This document shows positions 35,701 to 42,402 of a stretch of 64,000 nt of DNA, piece by piece (position 1 is the stretch's first letter; each line of letters starts with the position of its first letter). Source of the DNA: Flavobacterium sangjuense (GTDB lineage: Bacteria > Bacteroidota > Bacteroidia > Flavobacteriales > Flavobacteriaceae); the NCBI RefSeq assembly GCF_004797125.1, contig NZ_CP038810.1, positions 2,914,001 to 2,978,000 on the forward strand, read 5' to 3'. The position numbers and the translations under genes were made by a program. The notes beneath the pieces were generated by a model. That model did not search any database, had not been told where the DNA came from, and saw only the letters and a list, made by a program, of their open reading frames with translations.

Positions 35701-35962
35701 CCGTTGCGGTTTCGGTTGTATTACCCGATATACCGATAGTAATAGTACCTGTGTGTGTACCAGTGTTGATGGCATCAAAAGCGCCTTTCAAAGTGACATA
35801 ACTAGCAGTTGGAGTTCCTCCACTAGAAGCTACATCAACTTGAGCGTTAACGCTAATGAAACTAAACAACATAAAAAATAGCATAAAGAATAAATTCTTC
35901 TGCCCTGCTTTTTTGAACCACGTACTTGTACTTGAATTCAATTTAGTGTAGTTGTTACTCAT
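23768..35962 (-). CDS. Giant T9SS-exported repeat protein (4064 residues), probable adhesin or surface filament
   Basis: The N-terminus holds a signal peptide (NLFFMLFFMLFSFISVNAQ, residues about 23-41). Residues about 45-790 are a right-handed beta-helix-like region of N-T-I/G-N-T repeats. Then follow Ig/PKD-like domains, a beta-sandwich module with IPLGFSFNYFG near residue 1400-1600 and again (PIGFTFNFAG) near 2700-2900, a GEVED domain near 1966-2110 (FIDYNRDGDFNDAGERVY), a jelly-roll domain near 3170-3360 (FDSVTAPALPAGW), and a near-perfect tandem PKD-like repeat near 3403-3588. The last 85 residues are a type A T9SS sorting domain (YPNPFANNFMID ... SGVYNVVVSQ ... VVKR). It is Thr/Ser/Ala/Gly-rich and poor in charge. 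Function in adhesion is inferred from architecture. Confidence 0.88.
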   Translation of the reverse strand: MSNNYTKLNSSTSTWFKKAGQKNLFFMLFFMLFSFISVNAQVDVASSGGTPTASYVTLKGAFDAINTGTHTGTITIGISGNTTETATAVLNASGAGLANYTTIGISPTGGVARTISGAIAAGSPLIDLNGADNVTIDGLNIGGNALTISNTTVSAISGTSTIRFQADATTNTITNCSVLGSSTSAIGTNGGNIWFASGAITTGNDNNTISNCNIGPAGVNLPSKCIYFTGTSNTHPGTANSGIVITNNNFFDYFSATVNSSAIDLNSGTATATITNNKFYQTATRTQTTTGISHRAITLNNGSGDNYTVTGNTIGYSSSAGTGTYGFVLPTTTSGSFIGIIASVGSTNATTISSNTITNIAISGGGSGTGTSAVVRGILVTGGLTTCNSNTIGSQSATGAITYTSNSTSASDFLGMFNSGSSNWATNNNNIGGITVSNSSTGAANLYALRCGTSSAATWTCTGNTIGGTVANSLSSTSTATGSIVNGITNTASAATITGNTIRNMNAAGGTGTTTSAGMAGIVVNASSANHTVGSNTIYNLSSTATGAATLNGVYFASSTGANVVEKNLIYDLNAASATSLLNGIFANAGNATYKNNMVRLGTFGTSATVGMAISGINENGGTNNVYNNSVYIGGAPATGALNSFAFQSVVTTNTRAFQNNIFVNSRSNSGSTGKHYAIRVGGTAANPAGLTSNYNILFANGTGGFTGLFNAVDQATIANWRSATGQDANSLSTNVPFLGATAATPNLHLDGSATLAEGLGLAIGTVTDDFDGETRSGLTPTDIGADALNAIAPSVVVINSVSASPSTTGLCTAVSRTITATTTAGGSPITSVTLNYAINGVAQTGIAMTGGSTTGTSDWTAVIPVASPVNAAITWSVTAIDPVVIRNTAVATYQDEPLLGATASATASPAIVCNGSTVTLTGIVSAPGSRSLGAGASTSSSSGASMFSGAWGGHKTQYIIRASELTAIGLGAGNITSLAFEATTAFNGYEGFAVNIGHTSATVAAIPMITTGLNQVYTGTGTNGAYATTIGVNTLTFSSPFNWDGVSNVVVQFCWAKNPAASSTTGTTVKVDTVSFTCTASGQKDQTLPPAFCPLSTSSDFGTSTTGTSRPKFTFAGQVTAPITTYSWVDNTTSLVVGTTNPLTITPTSGTTYTVTASTAGGCSATATTNAITVQALPSAPNATNGFRCGTGLVPSATVASTTGLPSPIFRWYADLTGGTALQSSTSTSYTTSITDTKTFYVTEFNGTCESSPRTAITLTVNPPPTITITTTTGNQVNCGSGSFNVVLHAASGDPGMTYSWTTTSGTAVINSGAGTADLNVTVTQSADFIVTGIPTDTACAPVVKLFPVSVYPLPVATVTTTASGVCPGTSATINSGLSAGNFTATCLTPVTTLSTPPAGAVTLINAGVINVTQNSATQSTDDGFWNAIPLGFSFNYFGTLYTTVNASTNGAVNFGAAGSTQFNFSGGFPNTGNPANMIALAARDLNAVSGSIKYWTEGNAPNRRFVIQYNSIPGYVTATTGTGNNSVEGIFYETLGTVDIRVISSVNGTGGTTNTNTKYIGLQDGTRTIGATAPNCSTLASNYWNGVTAEVTTPQTWKFSPPSNYYVTWSTVSPSNVLTTIGTANTLNNFSLTVSPGVTTVYDLRYTNTTTGCTNIADSNRVTMTIINNVAPSTTAVASATTICFGDSSNLSLTGNVNSIGNTDGLAYQWQVSTDGGANYTNIDGATSATTTVTPSVASKYKCLVTACNAIPVPSSEVSIGFANSVTVTPSTGRCGLGTVDLYATASAGDVKWYASASGGTALFTGSPYTPTLNTTTTYYAAAETTGPACSSARVPLVVNVTTPPSLTISQTSPATICSGTSQAITLVGGGAYNTFSWSSPLTVSTVTPGVSYTLAPTTNNNYVLTASQSSGQQCVTTVPFSVNVNTVVVSANTSASPICIGTSATLTADPSVAIAYAASTATNTADTEIFNVTFGSINNTSDCGTTGGGASEVNLYSDYTALSPAVVAQGATIPLSVSIGTCDGNYDKFLNVFIDYNRDGDFNDAGERVYSSSAVSNAPQVETGSVLIPATASLGTTRMRVMLQEGATDSSSPSGTYTYGETEDYSITITGTTSRSYSWSVVGNPAVISTAQTFSVSPTTTTVYRVTVTDPVINCSNYTDVTVAVNSNPINPLSGGATSICLGTPTIPASIDFNSVDGIGTPTAGLQWTSSNVAVATIDNDGVLTPLTAGTTTVGAYIYNSSTGCTTYSPNTIVVNVYNPIVKTSEPVSQTILPTTNTSFTVAATGSNVQYQWYSSNNNTIFTTPVVNSAIISGAGTNVLTITGATLAMNGTYYRCAITGSSPCASPIFSDPVLLTVQNLSITNPVSQSICNTANTASFSVTTAGPAPDYFIWEYNDGTGWVTIEDQSQLAGNISFGGDVFTNTLVVNDIILTNTTWQFRANAVIESTGDIATSSPATLTVSQPATIPSTPANQTVCYIGGSANFTVSASNAVSYQWQFSSVGGSNPSDWTTIGNPTGPTGITYSGFTSNQLGLAVSSDVSPVVNYYYRAIAVSASPCDNSQPSAQAQLIINNPNVAIATPDGTVSCGGALVALNASGATTYTWSSVPASVPALASAASISVAPTVNTLYTVNGTTAGCTKSASVNVTVSVATVATATPSAATVCPGAAVQLTAAGVQPTPTAANLYTFTNNPSPLPTLDPMTGSTQLLASALDDTASAVTPIGFTFNFAGTNYTQFSANVNGLLRLGSTAVTTSFSNTAANAGTNTPAIMPYFDDLSTGTNGKVHYVVTGSAPNRILTVEWFVVVPRSTATGGTAAAKFQAKLYEGTNVIDYVYGPGMVVNTANSGASIGIATSSTVYNNVVVTTNLNSTTTFTTNNTAAIPSGQVYRFAPGNLQTYSYLWTALTPDPTLTNTTSAIASANPTAASTTYQVVVTSNTGCKDTKTVTVTTESGVNNFVQPVAQTFCAGQTATLSASASGAGLVYTWYKVGTPASVGTGATLSFPSATTAATGDYNVVVTATCGPGVTSNTVHLQINPLPTATISGTVTKCQNDPVSSVTFTGSNGTAPYTFIYSLNGGADTPITSNLAGIATIVVPTGTATSYNYTLKSVSDSSATACSQSQTGTATILVNPVPSNVTASASLSPVCVNSFFNLTSSASPIAGGFAQNFDSVTAPALPAGWASTVTGEATACVTRATGADTAPNTAFIADVSTVSDKSLSTPVIPIGSTTAQLTFRHSYTFEGTTSFFDGGVLEIKIGAGAYTDIVTAGGSFVTNGYNGTISTGFSNPLGGRSAWCNTSSGYKTVTVNLPAAAAGQNIQLRWRLGSDTSTGSTGWSIDTVSLVDVVAQTYSWESIPTGFTSSLQNPTGLNATQNTTYKVTVTTSAGCKTSATTDVVADQLPVATTSGSGSKSICSNATYTLTSGEAAANYGTILWTVQSGLGSITAGSTTVTPQYTAVAADAGTDVTLLMTVTSNNTCATTATATYTLHVDPLPTASTSGSGTKSICAYSSYTLTASEATASYGTILWTVQSGAGSITAGSTTLTPKYTPVNADAGTNVTLLMTVTSNNACGTATATATYTFYVYPIPTVSTILNNISYYSGFATAAISLTGTPAGVTFNITGGAAAGLADVPNVNTIPSFIPTPITTPTTVTVTPVANGCTGVAKTYQLIPIPVVANITSSHCGTVNNGLNNQIQAGNVSVPGYTTTGYRFEVTNTATGEVAYVDTVQSMFKLTDTSIYAYGTTFAIRVAVILNGHVQGFFGNTCTLTTASVQTTKVVTAQCGATLAAINSNINANSVSSTNLYRFRVALASAPTTYYLLERSVPNFNLSMVAGLPLTYETEYKVDVQIRVKLAGFEAWSQFGAVCSIFTPEAPTTSLTIDDCELVATSYTQAIHIIPYPGATSYRVLLTGYDENGDVNYSQFIVTTSTTFTLSQFTGLSPDTAYSVEVAINLFGNYTPYGKTCSVTTPGTAPATKDVITFRAVAYPNPFANNFMIDVKSSSQSSVNLKVYDMIGRLVEQRDVRVSDLVNSAIGERYPSGVYNVVVSQDESVQTVRVVKR
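25198..25752 (-). repeat. Tandem duplication of a PKD-like domain inside the giant protein gene
   Basis: Two adjacent units of about 276 bases encode nearly the same domain. Shared landmarks are SGSG(S/T)KSIC, YGTILWTVQSG, GSITAGSTT and NVTLLMTVTSNN or a one-residue variant. The high similarity compared with the other domains of the protein points to a recent in-frame duplication. Confidence 0.8.
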
Positions 35963-36378
35963 AATATTAAAAATTGGGTTAAATAAGTTTTGTGAAAGTA
36001 TGTATATTGTTAATTATTTGTGAAATTTAAAATCGGTTTTTCGATGAAGTACCTGTATCATCGTCAAACATTAATGCGTTTTTCTTTTTTCTTACATTTA
36101 TTTAAAGTAAAAATGATGAAAAATTCATAATCCGCTGTAAATAAATATTGAAATACACCACATTAAGTGCGTATTTCGGAATGTTTTCTTAATAAATCAC
36201 TCATTTAGAGCAACTCATAAAAAAACATGTAATAATCCTAAATTTCTCATGTGGCAAAAACAGATTTCGAGAAGTTTTTATTTCTCTTAATCCACATTGC
36301 TAAAAAGAAAATAACATGTATTAAAAAGAATTATCAAAAAAATTCATGTCCATACAGCTAACAAAAAAAACATTAAAA

Positions 36379-36420
36379 AACACCTAACAATTATAAATAA
36401 ATGTAAGATTGTCAGGTGTT
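36379..36420 (-). terminator. Terminator of the 1851-residue T9SS protein gene
   Basis: Stem 36379-36391 with 36408-36420 (AACACCTAACAAT against ATTGTCAGGTGTT, one G-T pair), 16-base loop, followed on the minus strand by a U run. The rest of the spacer, 35963-36378, is A+T-rich; I see no gene in it. A weak -7-like TACTTTCA (minus strand, 35993-36000) stands about 30 bases before the giant gene. Confidence 0.75.
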
Positions 36421-36432
36421 ATTTTTGTTTCC

Positions 36433-39400
36433 TTAATAGACCACTTTTTTAGTGACTATTGAACCATTCTCTGATTGAATTCGAACCAACAGTACCTGAT
36501 TTGTAGTAGGCAATGTAGTAAATACTGTGGTGGTTCTGTTTACTTGCTTTTGGGTAGCAAGCATTCTTCCTCTAATATCAAATATGCTGACAGTTGCCAT
36601 ATTTATGGCTCCTGAATCTATAAATAAACCTTGGTCATTTTTATAAACAATAACCGAATTTTCATTAAATACCGGATTGGTTATTCCCAAAGCAGTATCT
36701 GTATAACGCAATTCAAAGCGATCATTGAAAGTTCCAAGTAATGTTGCAAAAGAATATGGTGACACTCTTAAATCATGAATAATATTTAAAACTTTATCTT
36801 CAATATATACATGCTGCGTAGTAAATAATCCATCATAATGAGATAGACTTATTGTAAAAGTTCCATCAATTGTAGACTTATATCCTAATGGAATTGTTTC
36901 GTTGACATCAAATGGTAATGGTCTCCCTTGTATACTCAATTTTGCATCTTCAACCATTGTATAAAGTGTAATAGCGTTACCTACATCAACCATATCTCCA
37001 TCAAATAATCTGTCTATACCATTAGTCGCTGTTTCCACATAACCAACCAATACTTGTTTAAAGGCTCCTTGGGAATTGGCAATATCAACCCAATAACGAT
37101 GTTTTTCTAGTGAAGTATCATTATTCTGTCTCGTATTTGTTCTATAAAATTGCGTATTGTTACCTGCTCTTCTCATTGAATTGCTAAAAGTAGCTGTACC
37201 ATTGGATAATCCTTTTACAAAGAACCCTTGACCGGAAGCAATATGACCTAATGGCGCAGTAAGATCCGATGTCCCTGCACCTGTTGTTGGTGCCGGCAAG
37301 GTTCCTCCTACCAAATTATATATTGCATAATCGTTTGAAGCATACTGAAGTGTAGTTGGGTTTAATGGAGTATTGTGCGTCCAGAAATAAAGTGTTCCGC
37401 TAACATTTGTATTACCATTTATAAAATCCGGAGCATTTAAAGCACTAGCATATGGATTACCTATAAGGTTCATCTGTGCTGCTCCTCCAACAATTGGTGT
37501 CGTAAATGTTCCATTATTAGGCACTCCTGAAAAACTTGCTGTGTAATCCAATGGTAGTGCAGGGCTAACCGGGTAATTAAGTGGTGCTCTAATAAGATAT
37601 CCTTTACCTACTTCCATTGTTGTAGTGCTAGGAGTCACGTATTGCCACGCATTCGTTGTAGGATTATAAGTGAGGAACCATCCTTGAGGTGATGCAGGAG
37701 AAACTGCCAGTAAATTTTGAGGACTAACCGGACTTGACCAATAGGTATAATCAAATTTATACATAGGTTCTGCGGTTCTTTTTGAAATAATATTTCCAGA
37801 ATTACCACCAGAGTATACTCCCGGTGCATTTGTCACAGCTTGTACTTGATATAAACTGGCATTATCTTCAAAAGTAAGGAATCCTGAAGTAACGGTAACC
37901 GCATTTTGAACTGTTAAGGTTCCAATGTCAAATAAAACATCGGCACCACTGGAAACAATGACGTTACAAGCTGATAAATTTCCATCTAGTCCGGGTGTAT
38001 TAACCGAAGAAACATAGTCACCTTGAAATTCAGCAGCTATACTACTATTAGGCTCACCAGCTGACCATGAAGAACCGTCCCAAATAGTTTTGTTAATTGT
38101 AATTGCAACAATTGTTGAATTGGCTGTACAACCTCCACTAGTTGTCACCGCTCTATAATATCGATCTGCAGATAAAACTCCCATTTGAGCCGACGTTAAA
38201 GTTGCCGAGCTACTTGAAGGTATATCTACTACAGTTCCAATTGGAAGGAAAGTAGCATTAGGACAATACTGCCATTTAGTAACAGTACCTGCATAACCTG
38301 CAACGGTTAAATCAGCAGGAATTCCTGAACATATATTTTGATTACTCGAAGCCGTTCCTGCAGTTGGAGCACTATAGGTAATTACCACTGGACTTGAATC
38401 TCTAGAACATCCAAAAGAAGAAGTAGAATTGGCAGTATACGTTCTGTTAGTGGTTGGTTTTGTATAAACTGTAGAAGCTGCAGTACCTGTATAAGGTATT
38501 GTACCAGCAGCATCAGTATACAGGTCGGTTGTTGGTGACCATGTAACAATTGAGGTACCACTACCATATACTCTTACATTGTCAATGGCCCATTCCCAAT
38601 CCCAATCAGCATCAACATAACGGAAACGTATTTTAAGATTAGACATACCTACATAAGGCGTCAAATTTAAAATGGCATTAGAAAAATTATTTGGTGAACC
38701 TTGATCAGAAGTATAAGTGGCTAAAGGGGTTGCTAACCAAGTAGCTCCATCATTTGTAGAGATTTCTACAACTGCCGGTGAATCTAAATAATCGTATTGT
38801 TGCCAAAAACTCAACGAAGCATCAACAAAGCCAACAAGACTGAAAGAAGGAGATATAAGCTCTGTTCTGGTTACTCCTCCATTACCTGTTTCATCACTAT
38901 CAGACAAATAATATTGCGATGAATCATTACTGGTAAAACTCTGTCCCGAACTATTGACTACGCCCGAAGCATATAGTGTCCAAGCAGCACCAGCAGGATT
39001 ACTTCCTCCTGTTGTATTATTAACAGTAGTAAAAGTATTGGTTGGATCATTAAAATTTTCTTCAAAAACAGTATTAAAAACTCCGGTAACCACACCACCG
39101 GTAGCAACTAGTGCTTGTGGTGCTGCACCATTACAATATGTAGCAGAGGCTGGCGTAACCGTAATTGGCGTTGGTCTTGCATTTACAGTAACAATAAAAG
39201 TAGCGGTATTTGATGAAAAATTACCACTAGTCTGAGTAGCTGTTAAAGTATACGTAGTTGTTGCAGTTGGGCTAAAAGTGTAACCAGCACCAATACTTCC
39301 GCTTACTCCTGCAGCCGGTGACCAAGTGTAAACCTGAAAGTCAGAAATGGTTGAAGTTATAGTAACAGGTGTTAGTGTAGACAGACCTTCGCAAATAGTA

Positions 39401-41988
39401 TCAGTGGCCGCGCTTAACGTTAAAGCCGGTGGTGCCGTAATAACGTAAAGGGTATAATCTTCAAAAGCTTGATACTGTCCGGTTCTACAAGGGGTCAAAG
39501 CACCGCCTGTAAAAGTTGGAGCGTCAATACCTCCTATTCTCATTCTGTGTGGTCCCAAAGTACTGTTACCATCTGAATCTAAAACAGGAACAGGAGCAGT
39601 AAAAGTTGCATTTATAGTAGACGGATTAGGCGCAGGCATTACACCTGTATAAACTGTTTCACCTGCATCAGAAAAATCACCATCATTATTCCAGTCAACC
39701 CATACCATGGTATCATACGTAAAAGTAGTTCCATTGGTAATGCTTACAACCGGCGTCGAACCTTGTGATACATTGGTTGTTAAACTTGAATAATTTCCAT
39801 AATTATTGGTCTCTATACCCGTCGTATTGTTAATAGAACCTATGGTTACATTAATAATACCTCTTGGATCCTGGGTATAACCTGCACCACTTGGCAAACA
39901 ATAAGTAACCAGCGGTTTCGTAGTAAATGTAGCACCAACTGACCATTGGCTGTAATCGCCACCGCCGCAATTGGAACGAACCCAAAAATCATACATGGTC
40001 GAAGGTGTCAAACCACTTAAATTGGCTATAGTCATACCTGCAGAAACAGTACCGGTAACATCAACAGAACTTGAGGGAGTTGCCGGCGGTATAATCTGAT
40101 GCTGTGCAGTTCCAGTTCCTGCTCCGACACCGGTCGCAGTAAAGTATGATCCTACCAAATTAGAAGCAGCACCAATTAACGTATAATTTGTAGTACCGAT
40201 TGTTTTAATTAAATAGGTTTGCCCGGGTATAAAAGAACCTGCGGTTAGTATCGCACCTACAGCAGGTGTTACATAATATTCATAACCTGTTGAGGCTGAT
40301 GCGTTTGCAGTCCATGCGATTACTGCAGTCGATGAAGCAAGTTGACCGGATGTCAGAGCTGTAGGAGCAAAACAAGTAGTGACATTCAAAGCAATATCGT
40401 CCAGCTGAACGCTTCCTTGTGCTGCATCACCATAGGCATTAAATCCTATATAGTAGGTACCTGCTGCACCAACAGTAAAATTAATAACATTGGTTAAAGG
40501 AGAATCTTTAATATCATCGTGATCTACTAACACAGTAGTCATTCCGGCAACAGAAGCTGTAGTACCATAAGCTACTTTCATTTTTTGCTTAAAGAAATCC
40601 TGCTCTCTTGTTCCTCCATACTTATAAGATAATCTATAACTTCCTGCACTAGGGATAGGAATCCCTTTTGTAAAAAACCAAACATCGGCAGCATTATTAC
40701 CAGAGGTAATTAAATTCTTATTGGTGAAACCATAATTAGGCGTTACAAGTGAACCGTCACGAGTAACAAAATCAACATTACTCGAATTGATAATTCTGGT
40801 AGTACAATTAGGCAAAGTCGTTGTGTTACAAGTTGATGTTAAAGGCGTGACTGCGCTTTCAAAATTTTCAGTGTAAGGAAAAGTTCCTAACGAACAAGCC
40901 GGTGTTATTGTTAGCGATGATGGATGCGTATTTGTTGGCAGCCACGTACTGGAACAATTTGATTTGACATAAAAATAATAGGTAATATTTGGCACCAAAT
41001 TTAAAACAGAAACCGATGTTGAAGCTGTTGTTCCTGAAGCACATGGAGATGCACTTCCCGGGTTTCCACTGGTTCGGACTTCCCAATCATAACCTCCGGA
41101 AGGCGGCTGTGATGGAGCGGTCCAACTTATAATAGCAGTGGTGTTATCGGGTTGCAAAGTGGCTGTTATTGCAGTAGGCGCCGCACAAGGAACCCATCTG
41201 AATCGCGTACCGGCTAAATTACCCTTAACTATACCACCTCCGGGATTAATACCCTGAGTATTTAATACATCCGTATTCACAGTACCCGCAGCTGTAGCTG
41301 GCCAAATAAGGTCCGTACCGTTCATTTTTCTATTATTAAAATCGGTATTAGCAGCTCCTCTTAAACCAACCTGCGCACCTACATCAGAAGCACTTGTTGA
41401 CGTAAATTGATCTTTATACACCACCTCTATATTATTACTGGTTTCATATAAAAGAATTTGCATATTCATAAGACCAGCTTGAGTAGACAAGGGTCTTCTT
41501 TGTACATTTTTATACTGAATCGTAACAACCCGGTTGGGAGCACTACCGGTAAAACCATACCTTATCTCACAACCACTTGCTGCTACACCGGCCAAATTCA
41601 TACCATAACAAGCAACAGCACCGGTGTATCCGCCTGCGTTGGAAATAGGAAGTGTTGTCGTACTGGCAGGAACGGCAGTATTCCCTAAAACAATAAAGCC
41701 ATTTTCAAATATGGTAATATCAGTAATCGCAGTACTGTTATAGCTAAAAGTAAATGGTAAGGTATAACTGGTATTTGCTAAAGCTGTAAAATCTGCGGTT
41801 GAACCAGTTACGACAGCACCCCCAGTAAAATCGTTATAAGTGACACCGCTGGCTTCTGAAAAAATATAGGTTGAAGCGACCTGGGCATACGAAGCGGTTG
41901 TTAAACCAAAACTAAAGAGAGCTAATAGTAAAGCCCTTTGGCAAAAACTAGATAATTTACTCGAGGCAGCAAGTAATATTTTTTTCAT
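36433..41988 (-). CDS. Large T9SS-exported multidomain surface protein (1851 residues)
   Basis: Start at 41988 because the signal peptide MKKILLAASSKLSSF...TTASYAQ follows directly; a longer frame to 42036 adds 16 odd residues. Order of domains: an N-terminal beta-sandwich module (to about residue 270; LPFTFSYNS, APNRVVTIQYKN), fn3, a cleaved-adhesin-like jelly roll (FPYTENFESAVTP, about 369-535), fn3 carrying a foreign 59-residue insert at 577-635, a GEVED domain (VDWNNDGDFSDAGETVY, about 692-853), Ig-like domains, a second jelly roll (FEENFNDP, about 970-1150), a WDGSSWSAGEP segment, a YTYWSSPVSPQ region, and a T9SS sorting domain (SIFDIRGRMLATQ ... TKKVVY). It is a paralogue of the 1950-residue protein upstream. 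Probable role: adhesion or polymer binding. Confidence 0.88.
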   Translation of the reverse strand: MKKILLAASSKLSSFCQRALLLALFSFGLTTASYAQVASTYIFSEASGVTYNDFTGGAVVTGSTADFTALANTSYTLPFTFSYNSTAITDITIFENGFIVLGNTAVPASTTTLPISNAGGYTGAVACYGMNLAGVAASGCEIRYGFTGSAPNRVVTIQYKNVQRRPLSTQAGLMNMQILLYETSNNIEVVYKDQFTSTSASDVGAQVGLRGAANTDFNNRKMNGTDLIWPATAAGTVNTDVLNTQGINPGGGIVKGNLAGTRFRWVPCAAPTAITATLQPDNTTAIISWTAPSQPPSGGYDWEVRTSGNPGSASPCASGTTASTSVSVLNLVPNITYYFYVKSNCSSTWLPTNTHPSSLTITPACSLGTFPYTENFESAVTPLTSTCNTTTLPNCTTRIINSSNVDFVTRDGSLVTPNYGFTNKNLITSGNNAADVWFFTKGIPIPSAGSYRLSYKYGGTREQDFFKQKMKVAYGTTASVAGMTTVLVDHDDIKDSPLTNVINFTVGAAGTYYIGFNAYGDAAQGSVQLDDIALNVTTCFAPTALTSGQLASSTAVIAWTANASASTGYEYYVTPAVGAILTAGSFIPGQTYLIKTIGTTNYTLIGAASNLVGSYFTATGVGAGTGTAQHQIIPPATPSSSVDVTGTVSAGMTIANLSGLTPSTMYDFWVRSNCGGGDYSQWSVGATFTTKPLVTYCLPSGAGYTQDPRGIINVTIGSINNTTGIETNNYGNYSSLTTNVSQGSTPVVSITNGTTFTYDTMVWVDWNNDGDFSDAGETVYTGVMPAPNPSTINATFTAPVPVLDSDGNSTLGPHRMRIGGIDAPTFTGGALTPCRTGQYQAFEDYTLYVITAPPALTLSAATDTICEGLSTLTPVTITSTISDFQVYTWSPAAGVSGSIGAGYTFSPTATTTYTLTATQTSGNFSSNTATFIVTVNARPTPITVTPASATYCNGAAPQALVATGGVVTGVFNTVFEENFNDPTNTFTTVNNTTGGSNPAGAAWTLYASGVVNSSGQSFTSNDSSQYYLSDSDETGNGGVTRTELISPSFSLVGFVDASLSFWQQYDYLDSPAVVEISTNDGATWLATPLATYTSDQGSPNNFSNAILNLTPYVGMSNLKIRFRYVDADWDWEWAIDNVRVYGSGTSIVTWSPTTDLYTDAAGTIPYTGTAASTVYTKPTTNRTYTANSTSSFGCSRDSSPVVITYSAPTAGTASSNQNICSGIPADLTVAGYAGTVTKWQYCPNATFLPIGTVVDIPSSSSATLTSAQMGVLSADRYYRAVTTSGGCTANSTIVAITINKTIWDGSSWSAGEPNSSIAAEFQGDYVSSVNTPGLDGNLSACNVIVSSGADVLFDIGTLTVQNAVTVTSGFLTFEDNASLYQVQAVTNAPGVYSGGNSGNIISKRTAEPMYKFDYTYWSSPVSPQNLLAVSPASPQGWFLTYNPTTNAWQYVTPSTTTMEVGKGYLIRAPLNYPVSPALPLDYTASFSGVPNNGTFTTPIVGGAAQMNLIGNPYASALNAPDFINGNTNVSGTLYFWTHNTPLNPTTLQYASNDYAIYNLVGGTLPAPTTGAGTSDLTAPLGHIASGQGFFVKGLSNGTATFSNSMRRAGNNTQFYRTNTRQNNDTSLEKHRYWVDIANSQGAFKQVLVGYVETATNGIDRLFDGDMVDVGNAITLYTMVEDAKLSIQGRPLPFDVNETIPLGYKSTIDGTFTISLSHYDGLFTTQHVYIEDKVLNIIHDLRVSPYSFATLLGTFNDRFELRYTDTALGITNPVFNENSVIVYKNDQGLFIDSGAINMATVSIFDIRGRMLATQKQVNRTTTVFTTLPTTNQVLLVRIQSENGSIVTKKVVY
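40084..40260 (-). other. 59-codon in-frame insert in an fn3 domain, resembling a recurrent viral tail-protein motif
   Basis: The fn3 domain of the paralogue reads GYQYYVSTSNAQPSGSV straight through; this one reads GYEYYVTPA, then 59 extra residues, then ATPSSSVDVTG. The insert contains AGSFIPGQTYLIKTIGTT, NYTLIGAASN and FTATGVGAGTGTA. That pattern (AGSF-x-x-G-x-x-Y-x-I, GTTDFTLIGA, FTATGxGxGTGTA) I remember as a small module common in phage structural proteins. The boundary carries a repeated Pro-Ala. Confidence 0.65.
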
Positions 41989-42402
41989 AGTTATATTTTT
42001 TTGTTGTGTGTCATTAATAAAAAGCTGGTAACTCAATGTTATTCAACTCTAAAGACTATAAAATTACGTCTTATAAAATTCTAATTTTTAATCTGATCAT
42101 CAAAAAAAAAATGCTTTTCGATAAACTGTTAACTATCATAGACCAATATTACCTATTTCAGTAAAAATTGGTTTATCCACATTTACATACATAAAAAAAG
42201 TAGTACATTTTGAGGTAAACAAATGATAATTTACTGCTCAAAAGTAGTTATTTGTGGCGAATTTGGATGCGCTAAATTAACAAATTGTCAACACAATGCA
42301 ATAATTGTTAATAAAATATCACGTAATAGGGCAAAAAAATTAAATTTTTAATAAATTACCTATACTAATTGTATTGTTAAATTAATAAACAAAATCAAAT
42401 CA
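41989..42402. other. Gene-free spacer between two T9SS surface-protein genes
   Basis: About 410 A+T-rich bases without a convincing coding frame. It must hold the promoter of the 1851-residue protein gene (minus strand) and the 3' end of the 1950-residue protein transcript. I found neither a clear TAnnTTTG element nor a strong terminator hairpin. Confidence 0.5.
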
